Notes: generated from the sequence alone by a model not told the origin. DNA of 64,000 bases from Tribonema minus (GCA_017506865.1 JAFCMP010000021.1:310001-374000), one strand, 5' to 3'; positions 49,283-58,922 are shown, counted from the stretch's first letter. Translations and numbers: made by a program.

Positions 49283-49408
49283 AAATTCTCAGTGACTGCT
49301 CGTTTTACAAATTTGTTGCACTCTGACAAAGCCACATTTAAGAGCGCATAGGTTGTGTGAACCGACCAATTACAGTATAAATTTTATGTTCCTACATGTA
49401 AACACGGT

Positions 49409-50257
49409 ATGTCCACCGAGTACACGTTTGACCGCCGCATCAAGAGTCCTGCTCTTTGTGCCGAGTTTCTGGAGAAGCACTGTGATGTGAACCATGCCGT
49501 AGTTGACGGCGACTATGGACAAGTTTATGTCAAGCTGAACAGACCTTTGAGCATCAAGGAAGCAGCCGACATTGTATGGAGCTACCACGATCCCAACCTC
49601 CGCGTACAGGTGCTGAACAAGAAGAAGAACTCTCTAGGGCGTAAGATAACGACGTCTGGAGTTCTCACTGCTGCTGAACTGACTAAGAACAAGAGGGGCA
49701 AGATCGTCTCCGATAGGGCCAGCTCTATCGCCAAGGCCGTTGAGCCTCTGCAGCTGAAGCTATGGCGCAACGCCGTGGTGGCCGCTCTCAAAGCGCTGGA
49801 TCTGAAGGACGGTAAATTTCACCCCATCAAGAAGGGGACGAAGTTGTACAAAAAGGTCAGAGAGATCTACGACAAATCACTTATCGCCAACAAGGACAAT
49901 CTTAAGGAACGCAAGCAAGAGATCGCTACGCTGCGAGCACACCTTGCCAGGTACGACCCAATTGACCGCCCCCGCGTGACCGCCGCGCACAAGTGGCCAG
50001 ATGATTCGTTGTGCAAGTCTCCCAGAAAGAAAAAGATTCCCACTCCCAAGAAGGGCAAGAAGGCCACACCGAAGAAGGGCAAGAAGGCGACACCGAAGAA
50101 GGGCAAGAAGGCGACACCAAAGAAGGCGACGCCCAAGAAGGCGACGCCCAAGAAGGCGACGCCCAAGAAGGCGACGCCCAAGAAGGCGACGCCCAAGAGT
50201 TCTCCCAAGCATCGCCACTCTAGCAGGGAACGAAAGGCGCCGGTGCACTACTCATAG
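49409..50257 (+). CDS. DNA-binding protein with H1-like (S/T)PKK repeat tail
   Basis: 282 residues. An N-terminal domain (1-80) is shared with the neighbouring paralogue. A central module (117-155, [38 protein letters not shown]) recalls a short module of algal-virus proteins. A coiled segment follows (160-180). Residues 204-266 are almost entirely PTPKK / ATPKK units, about ten of them, as in linker histones, where (S/T)PKK binds the minor groove of A/T-rich DNA. A role in packaging or chromatin is inferred. Confidence 0.65.
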   Translation: MSTEYTFDRRIKSPALCAEFLEKHCDVNHAVVDGDYGQVYVKLNRPLSIKEAADIVWSYHDPNLRVQVLNKKKNSLGRKITTSGVLTAAELTKNKRGKIVSDRASSIAKAVEPLQLKLWRNAVVAALKALDLKDGKFHPIKKGTKLYKKVREIYDKSLIANKDNLKERKQEIATLRAHLARYDPIDRPRVTAAHKWPDDSLCKSPRKKKIPTPKKGKKATPKKGKKATPKKGKKATPKKATPKKATPKKATPKKATPKKATPKSSPKHRHSSRERKAPVHYS

Positions 50258-50355
50258 ACGCACACTGTACGTGATGGCACTGAATCCAATGGTTTGACCA
50301 ACCTGTGCATTGTACGAAAAACATTGTGCACCGTACTGCATGAGACTGACCAACG

Positions 50356-51041
50356 ATGGCAGGCGAGTCGATTGTCCATGAGTTTGCACGCAAAATTCGG
50401 CGCCCTAAGATGCTGAAGATGTTTCTAGCTAAGAAGCACCCCTCGTACGAGTCGGTAGACATTGCTGCTGCAGACCGCATCGTGATCCACTTCAAGGAAC
50501 CAATATCTGCTGAAGACGCACACAAGTTAATGGCGAGCTACAGCGAGCCAAACCTTCGTCTTCAGGTCCTGAATGAAAAGAAGAACAAGAGCGGTGATAA
50601 CATTACGACGGCAGGAGGTCTCACAAAGGATGATCTCATCAAGGTCGCTATCAAGAGCAATGACCCGGACGCGAAGCCGAAGTTTCGCATCGTTTCCAAA
50701 ACCATGAGCGACACTGCCCGAAAGTGTGAGCCCCTCCAACTGAAGCTCTGGCGCAATGCCGTCATGGAGGCCCGAAAGTCACTGGGCGTCACGGTTTCCA
50801 GGCCATTCGCAAAGAGACGCCACTTTACCATAAGATTCGAGAGATATATGATCTGGATCTTATCCAGCACGCTGATGAGCTGCAGGCCGACCGCCTCAGA
50901 AATAAGGAGATGCGTGATAAACTTCACAAAGACAAGCTCTCCAGCGGTGTCACCAGGATGCGGGTCAGCAAGAACGGTGCCAAGATGGCAGCCAAGAAGC
51001 CAATCAAAAAGTCAACATTGAAGGCATCACAGCAAGCATAA
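50356..51041 (+). pseudogene. Paralogue of the (S/T)PKK protein, one-base frameshift
   Basis: The ATG at 50356 opens a protein aligned with the preceding gene ([73 protein letters not shown]). Near 50795 one base is missing and the rest lies in another frame to the TAA at 51039: GFQAIRKETPLYHKIREIYDLDLIQHADEL and a Lys-rich end. It lacks the ATPKK array. The pair arose by tandem duplication; this copy is broken or affected by an assembly indel. Confidence 0.65.
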
Positions 51042-51160
51042 TGCTATAAATTACTCTACTTTAATTACTCTAACTCGACGAGACGTTATGCTGATATGTG
51101 TCGTGCATGCACCTGCATACAGAGCTCACCATGAAGAAGAAAATGTTGGCCTGTGTTTAA

Positions 51161-51469
51161 ATGATAGTCGTATCGGCAATAGTATTGGTCGAGCTCGAGC
51201 TCATCGCACGTGCTTGCAGACAGTACAATGAGTTCGGCAGAGGACGTGTGACGACTAATGTGATGATAAGCATGCTGAGAGCACTCACATTCCTACTAGC
51301 TGCTGTGGCAGCATTCGGAATATACACACGAGCTGACGCCGACGATACGGCAGCACAGAGCCCAATGTACGAGGCAGCAGTGCTGCGACCGCCCCTTCCA
51401 GGGCCAGCGATGAGAAGGCACATATGGCGCGCACCCGCTCTCAAACAGGCAGCTGCACTTGCTGCCTAG
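51161..51469 (+). CDS. Small membrane protein
   Basis: 102 residues with two hydrophobic segments (MIVVSAIVLVELELIA; SMLRALTFLLAAVAAFGIYT) and a soluble tail. Unknown function. Its 3' end overlaps the convergent gene by 29 bp. Confidence 0.45.
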   Translation: MIVVSAIVLVELELIARACRQYNEFGRGRVTTNVMISMLRALTFLLAAVAAFGIYTRADADDTAAQSPMYEAAVLRPPLPGPAMRRHIWRAPALKQAAALAA

Positions 51470-52544
51470 GTGAATGCAGCAGTGCCTTGATGTACGGCTC
51501 CTCTTCCCACATATTCTTGAACTGAACGAAGAAGTCGTCCACAGTCCTGCCAATGTCAAATGCGTGCAGCGCACGTACAACATCATCTGTCATCGGCACC
51601 TTTGAGTGCTTCATCAAGCCTTCAGCGAGATCCGTCAGCACACCGCTGTGCACGCGCTGCCTGATTACGTCCACGGCCTCAGGTGTGAAAGACGTCACCT
51701 TGGAGCACACAAACTGCACTTCCGGATCCAAGAGCATGACCGCAGCGAAAGTGAGCGTCGTCTTTATGGGGTCAGGGCATGCTTGCTCACTGGTGATGCA
51801 TGAGGCCAACTTTGACAGGCGCTCAGACCCTTGCGGCTCGAGCGCTGCCGTGTTGTTTCGGCGATAGTAGTACCCCCACGCGGATGGGTCTGAAGAATCC
51901 CCCATCCCGACTTTACCCCCTGAAATCAAGAACTTCACCAAAAACTGGTCTCCCAATGCATGACCGAGCACTTCGGGGCTCGCTTGTTTGAAGAACTCTC
52001 TCAGCAGAGAAGTGGGCATCGCCATCTTCCAAAGCTGCCCTGTGGCATCATGATTGACTATACGGCCATCATCGTCGCTCACAAGAAGGTCCACAGACTT
52101 GGCGGAGGTGGGGTCTTCATCGACATCACCCATCCTGCCGTCTACGTGGGTTTTGAAGGCACAGTACTGCAAACCCTGAGCTACCGAGGCGCTCATCAGC
52201 TCGAGTAAACATTGCGCCCGATGAGGGTGGTGCATGTCCTCATCACCTGTGAAACACACCCATGAATCATCAGGGAGCTCTTCGGCGATGCACTTGTAGT
52301 GCTCCAGCGGCGCGAATTTGCCTATGACGATGTGGTAGTGCAAGATGTCGGGGTTCCTGAGCTGTTCCTTCTCCCCCTTTACCATCTTGCGAGCGATCTG
52401 AGCGAGGGTAGCGTCACTGCACGCCATAGAGAGGATGAGATGCATCGGAGTCTCCCCATGACGGTAGCTGGTCAGCATGGCCCTGAGGCGATTCATCTTG
52501 CGTACTGAATCAATTTGAGAAGCACATAGCATGAAAGCACTCAT
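51441..52544 (-). CDS. Putative glycosyltransferase-like protein
   Basis: 367 residues from ATG 52544 (MSAFMLCASQIDSVRKMNR...). The first 150 residues resemble a GT-A core: MHLILSMACSDATLAQIA, PDILHYHIVIGKFAPLEHYKCI, then WVCFTGDEDMHHPHRAQCLLELM, a DxD-like site with the HPxR phrase seen in virus-encoded GT2-like proteins. The rest is not recognised. The upstream frame to 52649 lacks support. Confidence 0.5.
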   Translation of the reverse strand: MSAFMLCASQIDSVRKMNRLRAMLTSYRHGETPMHLILSMACSDATLAQIARKMVKGEKEQLRNPDILHYHIVIGKFAPLEHYKCIAEELPDDSWVCFTGDEDMHHPHRAQCLLELMSASVAQGLQYCAFKTHVDGRMGDVDEDPTSAKSVDLLVSDDDGRIVNHDATGQLWKMAMPTSLLREFFKQASPEVLGHALGDQFLVKFLISGGKVGMGDSSDPSAWGYYYRRNNTAALEPQGSERLSKLASCITSEQACPDPIKTTLTFAAVMLLDPEVQFVCSKVTSFTPEAVDVIRQRVHSGVLTDLAEGLMKHSKVPMTDDVVRALHAFDIGRTVDDFFVQFKNMWEEEPYIKALLHSPRQQVQLPV

Positions 52545-52661
52545 TTTGTTGTATTGTACATGTATGCTATTTGTTTCCTCGGCTCCTGAACGCGTCAAGA
52601 CGCAGCTGTCGGTCGGTGAGCCCGCCACTTGTACCCACTTGGTGCACAAAGCACATACTGC

Positions 52662-53078
52662 TCAGCAGTGGTCAGGGGAAACGTAGCCCCACTCCACATG
52701 TTCACCGATATAGCGACGCAATGACTCTCGGTCAGATTTATCAAGCTTTGCGACTGCAAACTCCTCCAGTGCTCGTACACCTACCATGAAGTATGCAGGG
52801 TACACTTTGTGCATAGTGCTGTCATAGTTGACGTGCACCATCCACGCACCACATTCTTGAGCTAAGCTGCTGATGCTGGCACCAACCAGCCACGGTGTGT
52901 GGCCTACATCGCTGACGTCTCTCATTGATTCCAAGCAGTCTGCCAGGTTATGGCGGGCGTTCCTCACCCTCTTGCAAGCGCGTCTATCCGAACTGCTTCG
53001 ACGCCTCATGATGGACAAGGCGGATGACAGAGCATCGTGCGCATCGAGCAAGGATACCAATATGTGCGGAGCCGACAT
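52662..53078 (-). CDS. Hypothetical protein
   Basis: 138 residues from ATG 53078 (MSAPHILVSLLDAHDALSS...). A basic helix (RRRSSSDRRACKRVRNARHN) precedes a mixed domain (VGHTPWLVGASISSLAQECGAW). Not recognised. Confidence 0.4.
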   Translation of the reverse strand: MSAPHILVSLLDAHDALSSALSIMRRRSSSDRRACKRVRNARHNLADCLESMRDVSDVGHTPWLVGASISSLAQECGAWMVHVNYDSTMHKVYPAYFMVGVRALEEFAVAKLDKSDRESLRRYIGEHVEWGYVSPDHC

Positions 53079-53100
53079 CCATTTATATTGACAAAATCTT

Positions 53101-54056
53101 TTAATTCGCGACTGCGTACCACGATCCTGATGTTGCATCATGCTCACAGCACATCATAGAGCCCGGAAGCTGTCTCCAGTCTTTGCTGCAGAAGCAGTTC
53201 ACCCCCTCTTCCACTTGCCACCTGATGAAATACCCGCGGGTCTTTCTGTACCTGTAAACAGTGCCCCTGAACCATATGCTTCGCCGAGTGTCGTCACCGG
53301 TCAGTATGTCATCCTTGAGCATGATGTCCTGACCCACCAGGTCAGGGCCGCTCAGCTGTGTGGTTGCAGGTTTGGGTCTGGTATGGTCATCTCCGGTGTC
53401 CATATCGGTGTCTGTGTCGCTGGTCCAGGCAGTCATGTCGTACACTGGCGGTTTCGTAATGCACAGAGAGCCCGACCTTACGGTAGCAGCAGCCTCCACC
53501 AGGTAAGCAGATGCACGCATTTGATTGTACGGCTCGCTCCAAATTTTTGACACTCTATACCCGTGCTCAAGTGCCTTAGTCATCAACGTGACATCGTACG
53601 CAACTCATCAGAGTTCCGCGTGCAGAACGTCGTTGCAAACAGAGCCGTGTCTGCAAACTTACTCGACTCAAATATAGCGGCCAGGTCATCTGCAGGCGTC
53701 GGCTCGCCGACTCTTCCCTCCACTGTTCCGCAATAATCGGCAAATAGAAAACTCACCATACTACGTCCACGCAACCTCCTTGCACACGTGTACAGGGTCT
53801 GCGGGTAGACCTTCACAGCTGGTGCTAACATCTTAATCTCCTCCACCACTCTGGGATCGGGGTTCGGCACGATGATAGTGTCGTCCGCTATGCCTGCATG
53901 TCTCAGGGCGCTGATGGTGTTCATCTCCTCAGATTCCAGGATGAGGTGCATCGATGGTGGGCCCCTCGTCATCACTAGCTGCTTGTAAATGGATACGAGG
54001 CAGTGGTTCACCCACTTCTTTCTGCTCGCATTTCGGCGCTGGCAGAAGGTGCTCAT
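53101..54056 (-). CDS. Methyltransferase-like protein with Tudor-like C-terminus, frameshifted
   Basis: The frame from ATG 54056 (MSTFCQRRNASRKKWVNHCL...) ends at 53583; the next frame starts at a TGATG overlap and runs to 53101. Protein continuity (FCTRN.....YDVTLMTKALEHGYRVSKIWSEPYNQMRASAYLV) favours one gene with a one-base shift; two translationally coupled genes are the alternative. The first part has a Rossmann-like pattern (MHLILESEEMNTISALRHAG..DDTIIVPN, VSFLFADYCGTVEGR, ADTALFATTFC). The end (IWFRGTVYRYRKTRGYFIRW) resembles a Tudor/chromo barrel. The family is not certain. Confidence 0.45.
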
Positions 54057-54117
54057 GGTATGAAGTGAATGCAGTGTGAGGCCCGCCAAACCAGACCGAT
54101 TCCAATATATCAGGTGT

Positions 54118-54250
54118 AGTTTATCCAGAGTCTCTGAATCCCCGAATCCTCGAATCTCGAAATTCCCGTGATCCCCAAATCCGAATCCCCAAATCCCCGA
54201 ATCCCCGAATCCCTGAATCCCTGAATCCCCGAATCCCCGAATCCCCAAAT
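54118..54250. repeat. GGGATTCG short tandem repeat
   Basis: The plus strand reads CCCGAATC / CCCAAATC / CCTGAATC units about 15 times, the complement of GGGATTCG. It lies just upstream of the minus-strand start at 54056 and downstream of the stop at 54260, again next to a gene start. Confidence 0.85.
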
Positions 54251-54259
54251 GCTGTTGCA

Positions 54260-54520
54260 TCAATGCCCCGAACCATCTTCGACCTCACTAACATCTGCAG
54301 TCCTGGTGTCCCCCACTGACAATCTTTGCGGGTATTCGTCCTCATAACCTGTTGTTGCCAACGCGATGATTGAAAGCACCATTGCCAAGACGCCACTGAT
54401 GAGCAGCCAATTCAATCGAAATGCAGCACCGGCGACTGTTGCTAGCAAACTCAAAAAAACAATACAAATGGCATAAAATGTGACGATTGATGTCATTTGT
54501 GTTTTTTGTGCTTGCGTCAA
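54260..54520 (-). CDS. Small two-pass membrane protein
   Basis: 86 residues (or 78 from the ATG at 54496). Two hydrophobic helices (IVTFYAICIVFLSLLATVAGAAF; WLLISGVLAMVLSIIALATTG) and an acidic tail. Function unknown. Confidence 0.5.
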   Translation of the reverse strand: MTQAQKTQMTSIVTFYAICIVFLSLLATVAGAAFRLNWLLISGVLAMVLSIIALATTGYEDEYPQRLSVGDTRTADVSEVEDGSGH

Positions 54521-54632
54521 CCTTGATCAAATACATTTATCAGCACCTTTGCAACGCGAGCAGATGATGCTGATGCAAATTGTACAGCAGCTTGAAGCCG
54601 AGGCGGACGCAATTGTTTCACGGCATGCATTT

Positions 54633-56468
54633 TCATGACGGTATGGTGATCCAGAAGTGCGATCCGACTCCTTCTGTCGACTCACACCTGACAGTCCACC
54701 CCATGCAATCGGCGAGCATGCTCACTAGGTACAGTCCGAGGCCGTGATATCCGTGTCTGCCGACGTCATTGGCGTTTAGCTGAACATGTGCTCGGAAAAT
54801 CAATTTTTTCTGAGAGTCAGGTATGCCCGCACCAGTATCACGTACGCCGATAGTGACCTCACCACCTTCATGCCTCTTCACTTCAATTGTAATAGTTCCC
54901 GCTGCTGTGTACTTCATGGCGTTTGACAAAAGGTTAAGCAACATCTGCTTCAGTCGAAACTCATCGACCACGACTGTGATATCCGCCGGACAATCAACAA
55001 CCAGAGCGACCATCTTATTCTCCTCCATTTTATGGACGATGGCATTTTGCATGTCAGCTACAATGTCACTGATCCGGTATGGTCGCAAGTTGAGCATCAG
55101 AGCACCCGCTTCCCATCTTTGAATGACCAGAATGCCGCTCACTATGTGCTCCAGAAAATCGCACGCTCTCGAGGCTATCGTCAGGTCCCATATGCAGGTG
55201 CTGAGCTCGGGCGGTAGCTGACACTGCGTCAGTGTGAGCACAGTCAAATCCACCATGCCTTTTATGACGTTCAGGGGGTTTCGAACCTTGTGATTTACAT
55301 AGGAAAGCATTTGGTTCGCGCGTGCACCGTCCAGCACGGCTGCCACATGCTGTCGCCTCTTCACAACCATGATGACGACGACGATGGATAAGAGGTCCAG
55401 GAGGACCAGCACAGCTGCAACTATCAATGGCACCTCAACCACTTGACTCGCTTTTGCACTGTGCTCAAACGCGCTGGAGAACTGGAAGAATACGGCGTAT
55501 CGGCGGTTGACGAACGATACATCACGCCGCACACTGTAATGAGAGACGTCACCAACCTGCCACACACTGGAGAACTGCGGTATTTCATCTTTGTAAACCA
55601 GAGATACGTTATTGGCGGAAACATCTGTTACACCATCTCGAGTGATATCTATCATAGCTATGGCGACGTCGTCGCGCTCAACTGCTGACATTTTGACCGC
55701 TTCGTCGAGAATGGTAGACAACCGCAGAATGGTCGTGCAGTAGCCGGTAACAGCATCAGTCGCCGGTGAGCGCACTTGGGTGCCCAAGACGACTCCAAAT
55801 GCCGATGGGTTGTCAGATGGTGTCACTAGAACAGTTCTTCTGGTTACGACACTCTGCCCGCCAGCACCTGCGTATAGCTGCTGGAGAATGTTAAGGCTAT
55901 TTTCAGTAGAGCCGTAATCGAAGCCGATGACGCTCTGTGTCGCCGGTATTTCAACAGACAGAGGATATAGATACAAAACCGGGTAGTATAGTCCCCTGCC
56001 TCTAGGGACAGGCATGAAGTTGCTAATATTTGCCAACAGGAGAGCTGAAGGTTTCAGCTGCTTGATGTAGCATCCAGGTGTTATTTCAGCACTACAAAAT
56101 GCATTGAAGTCATTTATCTCGGGGTCTGTGACCCTCGCTACAAATTCTATGGCCTCTACAATGTTGACACTGCGATCATATGCGAGCTGCAAAATGTCAC
56201 TAAAGGTTGCGCCTGACATGCGTGGCCCGTTGAGACGCATGACAGCGGCGTTACGCTGGCTCAAAAACTCCAAGTCCTGGACTTGCTGGCTCATGAAACC
56301 GATGACAAAGTCGCTATCAGTGTTCTCCCTCTGCTGTACCTTTGCTGTGTCTCTATTTCTCAGAACAATGAACAGGTACGCAACAGCAATTATTTCTATT
56401 GTGAGTAGTATGATGAGAGCGACCCACCAGCGTACATGGCACCGCTTTGAGGTCTGCAAAGCCTTCAT
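54633..56468 (-). CDS. CHASE-domain sensor histidine kinase
   Basis: 611 residues from ATG 56468. TM1 lies at about 14-36 and TM2 at about 345-369. The extracellular part between them has CHASE features: YYPVLYLYPLSVE (161-173), IGFDYGSTENSLNILQQLYAGAGGQSVVT (181-209), FGVVLGTQV (224-232) and TGYCTTILRLSTIL (241-254). Then come the H box with His393 (NHKVRNPLNVIKG), N box (LLNLLSNAMKYTAAG), G1 (DTGAGIP, 544-550) and G2 (GLGLYLV). There is no receiver domain; a stand-alone receiver is encoded divergently 46 bp away. CHASE domains sense small ligands, including cytokinins in plants. ATG 56468 places TM1 properly; an upstream start at 56540 would overlap the receiver gene. Confidence 0.85.
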   Translation of the reverse strand: MKALQTSKRCHVRWWVALIILLTIEIIAVAYLFIVLRNRDTAKVQQRENTDSDFVIGFMSQQVQDLEFLSQRNAAVMRLNGPRMSGATFSDILQLAYDRSVNIVEAIEFVARVTDPEINDFNAFCSAEITPGCYIKQLKPSALLLANISNFMPVPRGRGLYYPVLYLYPLSVEIPATQSVIGFDYGSTENSLNILQQLYAGAGGQSVVTRRTVLVTPSDNPSAFGVVLGTQVRSPATDAVTGYCTTILRLSTILDEAVKMSAVERDDVAIAMIDITRDGVTDVSANNVSLVYKDEIPQFSSVWQVGDVSHYSVRRDVSFVNRRYAVFFQFSSAFEHSAKASQVVEVPLIVAAVLVLLDLLSIVVVIMVVKRRQHVAAVLDGARANQMLSYVNHKVRNPLNVIKGMVDLTVLTLTQCQLPPELSTCIWDLTIASRACDFLEHIVSGILVIQRWEAGALMLNLRPYRISDIVADMQNAIVHKMEENKMVALVVDCPADITVVVDEFRLKQMLLNLLSNAMKYTAAGTITIEVKRHEGGEVTIGVRDTGAGIPDSQKKLIFRAHVQLNANDVGRHGYHGLGLYLVSMLADCMGWTVRCESTEGVGSHFWITIPS

Positions 56469-56514
56469 AGCCAATTGACAACATCTTGATAACAGTACAT
56501 GAGGTACATTAAAA
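56469..56514. promoter_or_regulatory. Short divergent promoter between kinase and receiver
   Basis: Only 46 bp separate the two divergent starts. The sequence is AT-rich. Shared control of the kinase and receiver genes is inferred from the spacing. Confidence 0.4.
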
Positions 56515-57048
56515 ATGTCCACCACCCCACAACCCAACATGCCCGCTCTCCGGTACCTCCTGTGTTGCGGAACAAAAACAGTTTACCCTGTATTGCACTC
56601 TCCTGAGCCTGCCTCATACCTTTCATTCAACCCTGCCAGACTTGCTCGTCACATGGTATGCGATGATTCATCAGTCAACAGATTGGTGTTACAGAGAATG
56701 CTCTTGTCCATCACTGGACTAAAAGCTGATGAAGCAGATGGGGGTGACGCTGCGTTACGCTTAGTGGAGCAGAACGGTGAGTATGCAGTTATATGGATGG
56801 ACTACATGCTGGGGCATGGCCTGGAAAATGGCGCTGATATCTGCAAACGCCTTAGGCGAGACTACAATTACAAAGGGGCGGTGATCATGCTCACAGGTTA
56901 TACTGACGAGCGCACGAGGCTTCACTGCGAGCAGCAAGGGGCGACGAGTTTTGTGTGCAAGCCGTTTACCGTGTCCATTATACGAGAGTGCAGCGAGAGG
57001 CATGCACGGGAACTAAGTGCTGGCGAGGTTTCACAACGCAACTGCTAA
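56515..57048 (+). CDS. Stand-alone response-regulator receiver protein
   Basis: 177 residues. A receiver domain spans about 45-165: acidic pair Asp50/Asp51 (VCDDSSVNR), phospho-acceptor Asp96 (IWMDYML), Thr127 (MLTGYT) and Lys149 (CKPF). There is no output domain, so it probably acts as a phospho-shuttle. It is the natural partner of the CHASE kinase, which lacks a receiver. A further ATG at 56539 is possible; the receiver itself starts well downstream. Confidence 0.85.
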   Translation: MSTTPQPNMPALRYLLCCGTKTVYPVLHSPEPASYLSFNPARLARHMVCDDSSVNRLVLQRMLLSITGLKADEADGGDAALRLVEQNGEYAVIWMDYMLGHGLENGADICKRLRRDYNYKGAVIMLTGYTDERTRLHCEQQGATSFVCKPFTVSIIRECSERHARELSAGEVSQRNC

Positions 57049-57473
57049 TGAAGTCGGTTGCGCTTTCAGTATACGCGAATTCCGTGTCGCTTGCGTCTGC
57101 TGCGTCTGTTGTTGCGGACTGGCCGAGGCTGAGAACCGTTTGCAATATAAGGGCGTCTGCCTACACTTTTGAATAGTTTACCACCGCTCAGACGATTGGC
57201 GACCACTTTGACGACGTGCTTGAGATCGCGGAATATTATTCCGACAGCGCCCATGTTTGCCTGTTGCACACATTATAAAGTTACATAAACAAACTTGCAA
57301 TGATTCGGAAAAGGTGAACAATGCTGAATGGTAAGAAACAATTCTTAATTCACTGTTCGCTCTGGCTAGGCTCGTTGCGCACACGTCAGCAGACGCAGAA
57401 TGCGCGCCGATCACAGTCGATTGCAGCAATCAGCACGGGCCACAGCAACACTTTGCGGTGACACAATGTGTGC
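57049..57473. other. No gene seen
   Basis: Short frames only. Confidence 0.45.
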
Positions 57474-58442
57474 TCACGCAGCGAAGGCCCCGAGCAATGC
57501 TGCGGTCAGCGCAAGTGTCTGCCAGTGGGCAGAGAGCTGGGCTGCACCGTTGCTCGCACCGTTGCTGGCACCGGCTGGTTCAGGTGTTGCAGACGTCACC
57601 GAAGGCGTCTGTGTCATCTGTGCACTCGGTCGGCCTGTTGCATGAACTGGTTGAAGAGTCTCTCCCCTCATAGTTGGCTTCATAGTCGCAAGCATGATGG
57701 GTTCCCGAGTTTCGCTCACCATTGTCGGCCGTTTTGTGCTTTCGGCGACGGTGGGATACGAAGTTTGAGCATGCACAATCGGGGACGGTGTAGGCTCATG
57801 AGCTGGTGTGGGTGGTACCGAAGGCGATGTCGGATGCATCGTCCTAGACGTGGCTGGTGCCACTGTAGGAGCTGTCGTAGGTGCTGTCGTAGGTGCTGTG
57901 GTCGGTGCCGTGGTCGGTGCCGTGGTCGGTGCCGTGGTCGGTGCCACTGTAGGCGCCACTGTAGGTTCTGCTGTACGCGGCTCCTCAGGTGTCGCCGTAG
58001 GCGTTTTCGTAGGTGACTTCGTAGGCGTTTTAGTAGGTGGCTTCGTAGGTGTCTTTGTAGGTGTCTTTGTAGGCGCCTCCGTAGGCGTCTCCGTAGGCTC
58101 TACGGTCACCGACGTCGGCGGAGCTGTAGGCCTGCGACATGCTGTGTCACCTGTCAGAGCCTTGGCCTCACATCTGATGTAAGTACTGAGAAGGCTGCCG
58201 TCAAAGACGACACAATTTTCCGGCAGGCCTTTTTGGACCTCAGCTAGGTACTCGTAACAGGTGAGCCTCGCAGGGTCAGCGATGGTGATGATTTCGGCAT
58301 CGCATGCAGCACAATGATCATCTGAAGCGCATCTCAGTGCCAGCCTGCCGACATTGCAACTGGCAGAGCCAAAATTTGCTGCGCATATGATCATGGCAGA
58401 TATGCTCAGCAAGTGCATCGTGGTATTTATAGAGTTTGACAA
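57474..58442 (-). CDS. Mucin-like secreted or GPI-anchored protein with PT repeats
   Basis: 322 residues (314 from the second ATG at 58418, which best starts the signal peptide MHLLSISAMIICAANFGSAS). A Cys-rich domain of about 85 residues (CNVGRLALRCASDDHCAACDAE...) is followed by about 45 PTxxPT / APTTAPT units, then a second Ser/Thr/Pro stretch and a hydrophobic C-terminus (LALTAALLGAFAA) that looks like a GPI-anchor signal. It should be heavily O-glycosylated and displayed at the surface. The repeat is coded by a long GTAGG/GTCGG-type tandem array at 57850-58110. Confidence 0.7.
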   Translation of the reverse strand: MSNSINTTMHLLSISAMIICAANFGSASCNVGRLALRCASDDHCAACDAEIITIADPARLTCYEYLAEVQKGLPENCVVFDGSLLSTYIRCEAKALTGDTACRRPTAPPTSVTVEPTETPTEAPTKTPTKTPTKPPTKTPTKSPTKTPTATPEEPRTAEPTVAPTVAPTTAPTTAPTTAPTTAPTTAPTTAPTVAPATSRTMHPTSPSVPPTPAHEPTPSPIVHAQTSYPTVAESTKRPTMVSETREPIMLATMKPTMRGETLQPVHATGRPSAQMTQTPSVTSATPEPAGASNGASNGAAQLSAHWQTLALTAALLGAFAA

Positions 58443-58922
58443 CTAAAATAATGTGCGATAGTGCTCACTCATGCGTTTGACAAAGTCGTGCAACGCTTTA
58501 ATGACTTTCAATCACCTAAGCAAACAATACTCTCAGCAGGAGAGTCAGGTCACGGCAAGCAGAGCAGCAAATAACAAAAGCAAGTCCACGTTCCAACAGC
58601 GAGAAGGCATCATTCATTGTCCCCGACAATGCGGCTACCAGTCTTAAATTTAGAAATGCATGCTGACGGTCTGTCTACACTTGCGTGCCATGCTGCTTTA
58701 ACATGCAAGACACGATGATTTGTGGTGTAGAAAGCTGCACTTGCACTGTCAGCTATTCCCCACCGCTGTTGCTCGCATCATATTACACATATTGCAAACA
58801 GTGAAGCCATGAGCCTGCATGCGCTATGCTCAGTACGGCGCACACACGGGCATGTCTCTGTGACCCAACAAAGCTGTGTGTGTGCTCATCTAGTGTATGA
58901 AGCACGGTTCGCATGCACTCAT
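58443..58922. other. No gene seen; small tandem repeat
   Basis: The phrase CTCATCTAGTGTATGAAGCACG occurs twice (about 58887 and 58918). No conserved frame. Confidence 0.5.

Noticed and set aside
57808..58182. Plus-strand frame rich in VVGAVVGAVVG
   Set aside because: It is the reverse reading of the PTxxPT repeat; the minus strand has the signal peptide and anchor.
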